NCBI GenBank assembly: GCA_003153855.1
Contig: PMBM01000044.1
Coordinates: 39,549-46,376 of the forward strand
Direction: 5' to 3'
DNA length: 6,828 bases
Source: Propionibacteriaceae bacterium
Lineage (GTDB): Bacteria; Actinomycetota; Actinomycetes; Propionibacteriales; Propionibacteriaceae
The notes below the pieces were generated by a model. The model was not told where the DNA came from, did not search any database, and saw only the letters and a list, made by a program, of their open reading frames with translations. The translations under genes and the position numbers were made by a program. Positions 6,629-6,828 of the stretch are shown one piece after another (within the stretch, counting starts at the first letter, position 1; each line of letters opens with the position of its first letter).

Positions 6629-6634
6629 ACCGTA
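6629..6634 (-). promoter_or_regulatory. -10 element of the helicase gene, leaderless arrangement
   Basis: On the minus strand TACGGT (6634 to 6629) is followed by six bases, GGCCGT, and then GTG at 6622. This is the same spacing as upstream of the DUF480-methyltransferase gene, and predicts transcription starting at the G of the start codon. It decides the start: the 22-codon upstream extension would overlap the promoter. No clear -35 is visible. Confidence 0.6.
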
Positions 6635-6681
6635 GGAGACGCCGCCGACATTTCTCGGCAAAGGACCCACCCCGGAAGACG

Positions 6682-6748
6682 CGCACAACCTTTGTGGTTC
6701 GACATGCTGGTCACGACGGTTGTGCGGATCGCTCTAAAGGCTGTGCGG
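6682..6748. promoter_or_regulatory. Inverted and direct repeats of TGTGCG upstream of the helicase gene
   Basis: CGCACAACC (6682-6690) and GGTTGTGCG (6718-6726) form a perfect 9-bp inverted repeat, 27 bases apart. A further TGTGCGG at 6742-6748 repeats the TGTGCGG at 6721-6727 with a 21-bp period, close to two helical turns. A small nested dyad, CACAA-CCT-TTGTG, is at 6684-6696. The cluster lies 50-115 bp upstream of the helicase -10 element, a plausible place for a regulator to bind. No known binding-site consensus was recognised. The 206-bp region 6623-6828 holds no gene I can recognise. Confidence 0.4.
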
Positions 6749-6773
6749 CTGTTGCCTGCGGCTCCGCGACAGC
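6748..6773 (+). repeat. Hairpin abutting the right-edge terminator-like stem
   Basis: GCTGTTGC (6748-6755) and GCGACAGC (6766-6773) pair over 8 positions with one G-U wobble if transcribed from the plus strand, around a 10-base loop. On a minus-strand transcript the wobble becomes a C-A mismatch, so the fold slightly favours plus-strand RNA. Its right arm ends where the 14-bp stem begins, sharing base 6773. Confidence 0.35.
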
Positions 6774-6811
6774 GTACGGCCCTCCGCACGCCTGGTACGG
6801 AGGGCCGTACG
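6773..6811. terminator. Perfect 14-bp stem hairpin, probable terminator
   Basis: CGTACGGCCCTCCG (6773-6786) and CGGAGGGCCGTACG (6798-6811) are exact reverse complements around an 11-base loop, the strongest dyad in the window. No T-run follows on either strand. No plus-strand gene is seen between the helicase start and this point, so the hairpin most likely stops leftward transcription from a gene beyond the right edge. A minus-strand TGA at 6822-6820 would sit eight bases before the stem, but with only six bases of sequence beyond it no gene can be called. It could also end a short plus-strand RNA. Confidence 0.6.
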
Positions 6812-6828
6812 GTGCTGCGTCAGCTCGC

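Noticed and set aside
5478..6686. Alternative minus-strand frame (402 codons) overlapping the helicase
   Set aside because: Out-of-frame shadow with Arg/Pro/Ala-rich composition; the helicase frame contains all RecQ motifs.
6623..6688. Longer helicase N-terminus starting at TTG 6688
   Set aside because: The 22 extra residues show no helicase-family similarity, there is no Shine-Dalgarno sequence, and the -10 element for GTG 6622 lies inside them.
6684..6712. tRNA T-arm (GGTTCGA at 6696-6702)
   Set aside because: The flanks TTGTG and ATGCT do not pair and no acceptor, D-arm or anticodon arm can be placed around it.

Overview
The window looks like chromosomal DNA from a high-GC actinobacterium. 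G+C is close to 70% by eye, third codon positions are strongly GC-biased, start codons are ATG or GTG, and most genes lack a visible Shine-Dalgarno sequence but carry TANNNT-like -10 elements just ahead of the start. The protein types (PutA with an actinobacterial C-terminal region, a TlrC/OleB-like ABC-F protein, an actinobacterial RecQ-like helicase) fit this. A placement near Nocardioidaceae/Propionibacteriales is only an impression. No mobile element, CRISPR array, tRNA or rRNA was recognised.

Layout, left to right. (1) 1-705, plus strand: the 3' end of a bifunctional proline dehydrogenase / pyrroline-5-carboxylate dehydrogenase gene, cut by the window edge. (2) 744-1400, plus: a small secreted lysozyme-fold protein with a signal peptide, an Ala/Lys-rich linker and a lytic-transglycosylase-like catalytic domain. 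A 7-bp hairpin follows it. (3) 1463-3115, plus: a two-cassette ABC-F ATPase, ribosome-associated by family, of the type that includes antibiotic target-protection proteins. (4) A 150-bp gap with three short dyads, then 3266-4456, plus: a YceH/DUF480 double winged-helix domain fused to a class I SAM-dependent methyltransferase. (5) A 45-bp convergent junction, then 4502-6622, minus: a RecQ-family helicase whose C-terminus is a phosphoribosyltransferase-like domain instead of HRDC. (6) 6623-6828: no recognisable gene, but a -10 element for the helicase, repeated TGTGCGG/CGCACA words, and two abutting hairpins, the second with a perfect 14-bp stem.

The genes do not form an obvious single pathway. 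They read as independently transcribed units covering proline catabolism, cell-wall remodelling, ribosome protection, an orphan methyltransferase and DNA repair. The most notable points are the two domain fusions (DUF480-methyltransferase and RecQ-PRTase), the leaderless start architecture shared by two or more genes, the stacked dyads at the right edge, and a strong excess of the tetranucleotide GTAC. I see no clearly new multi-gene system.
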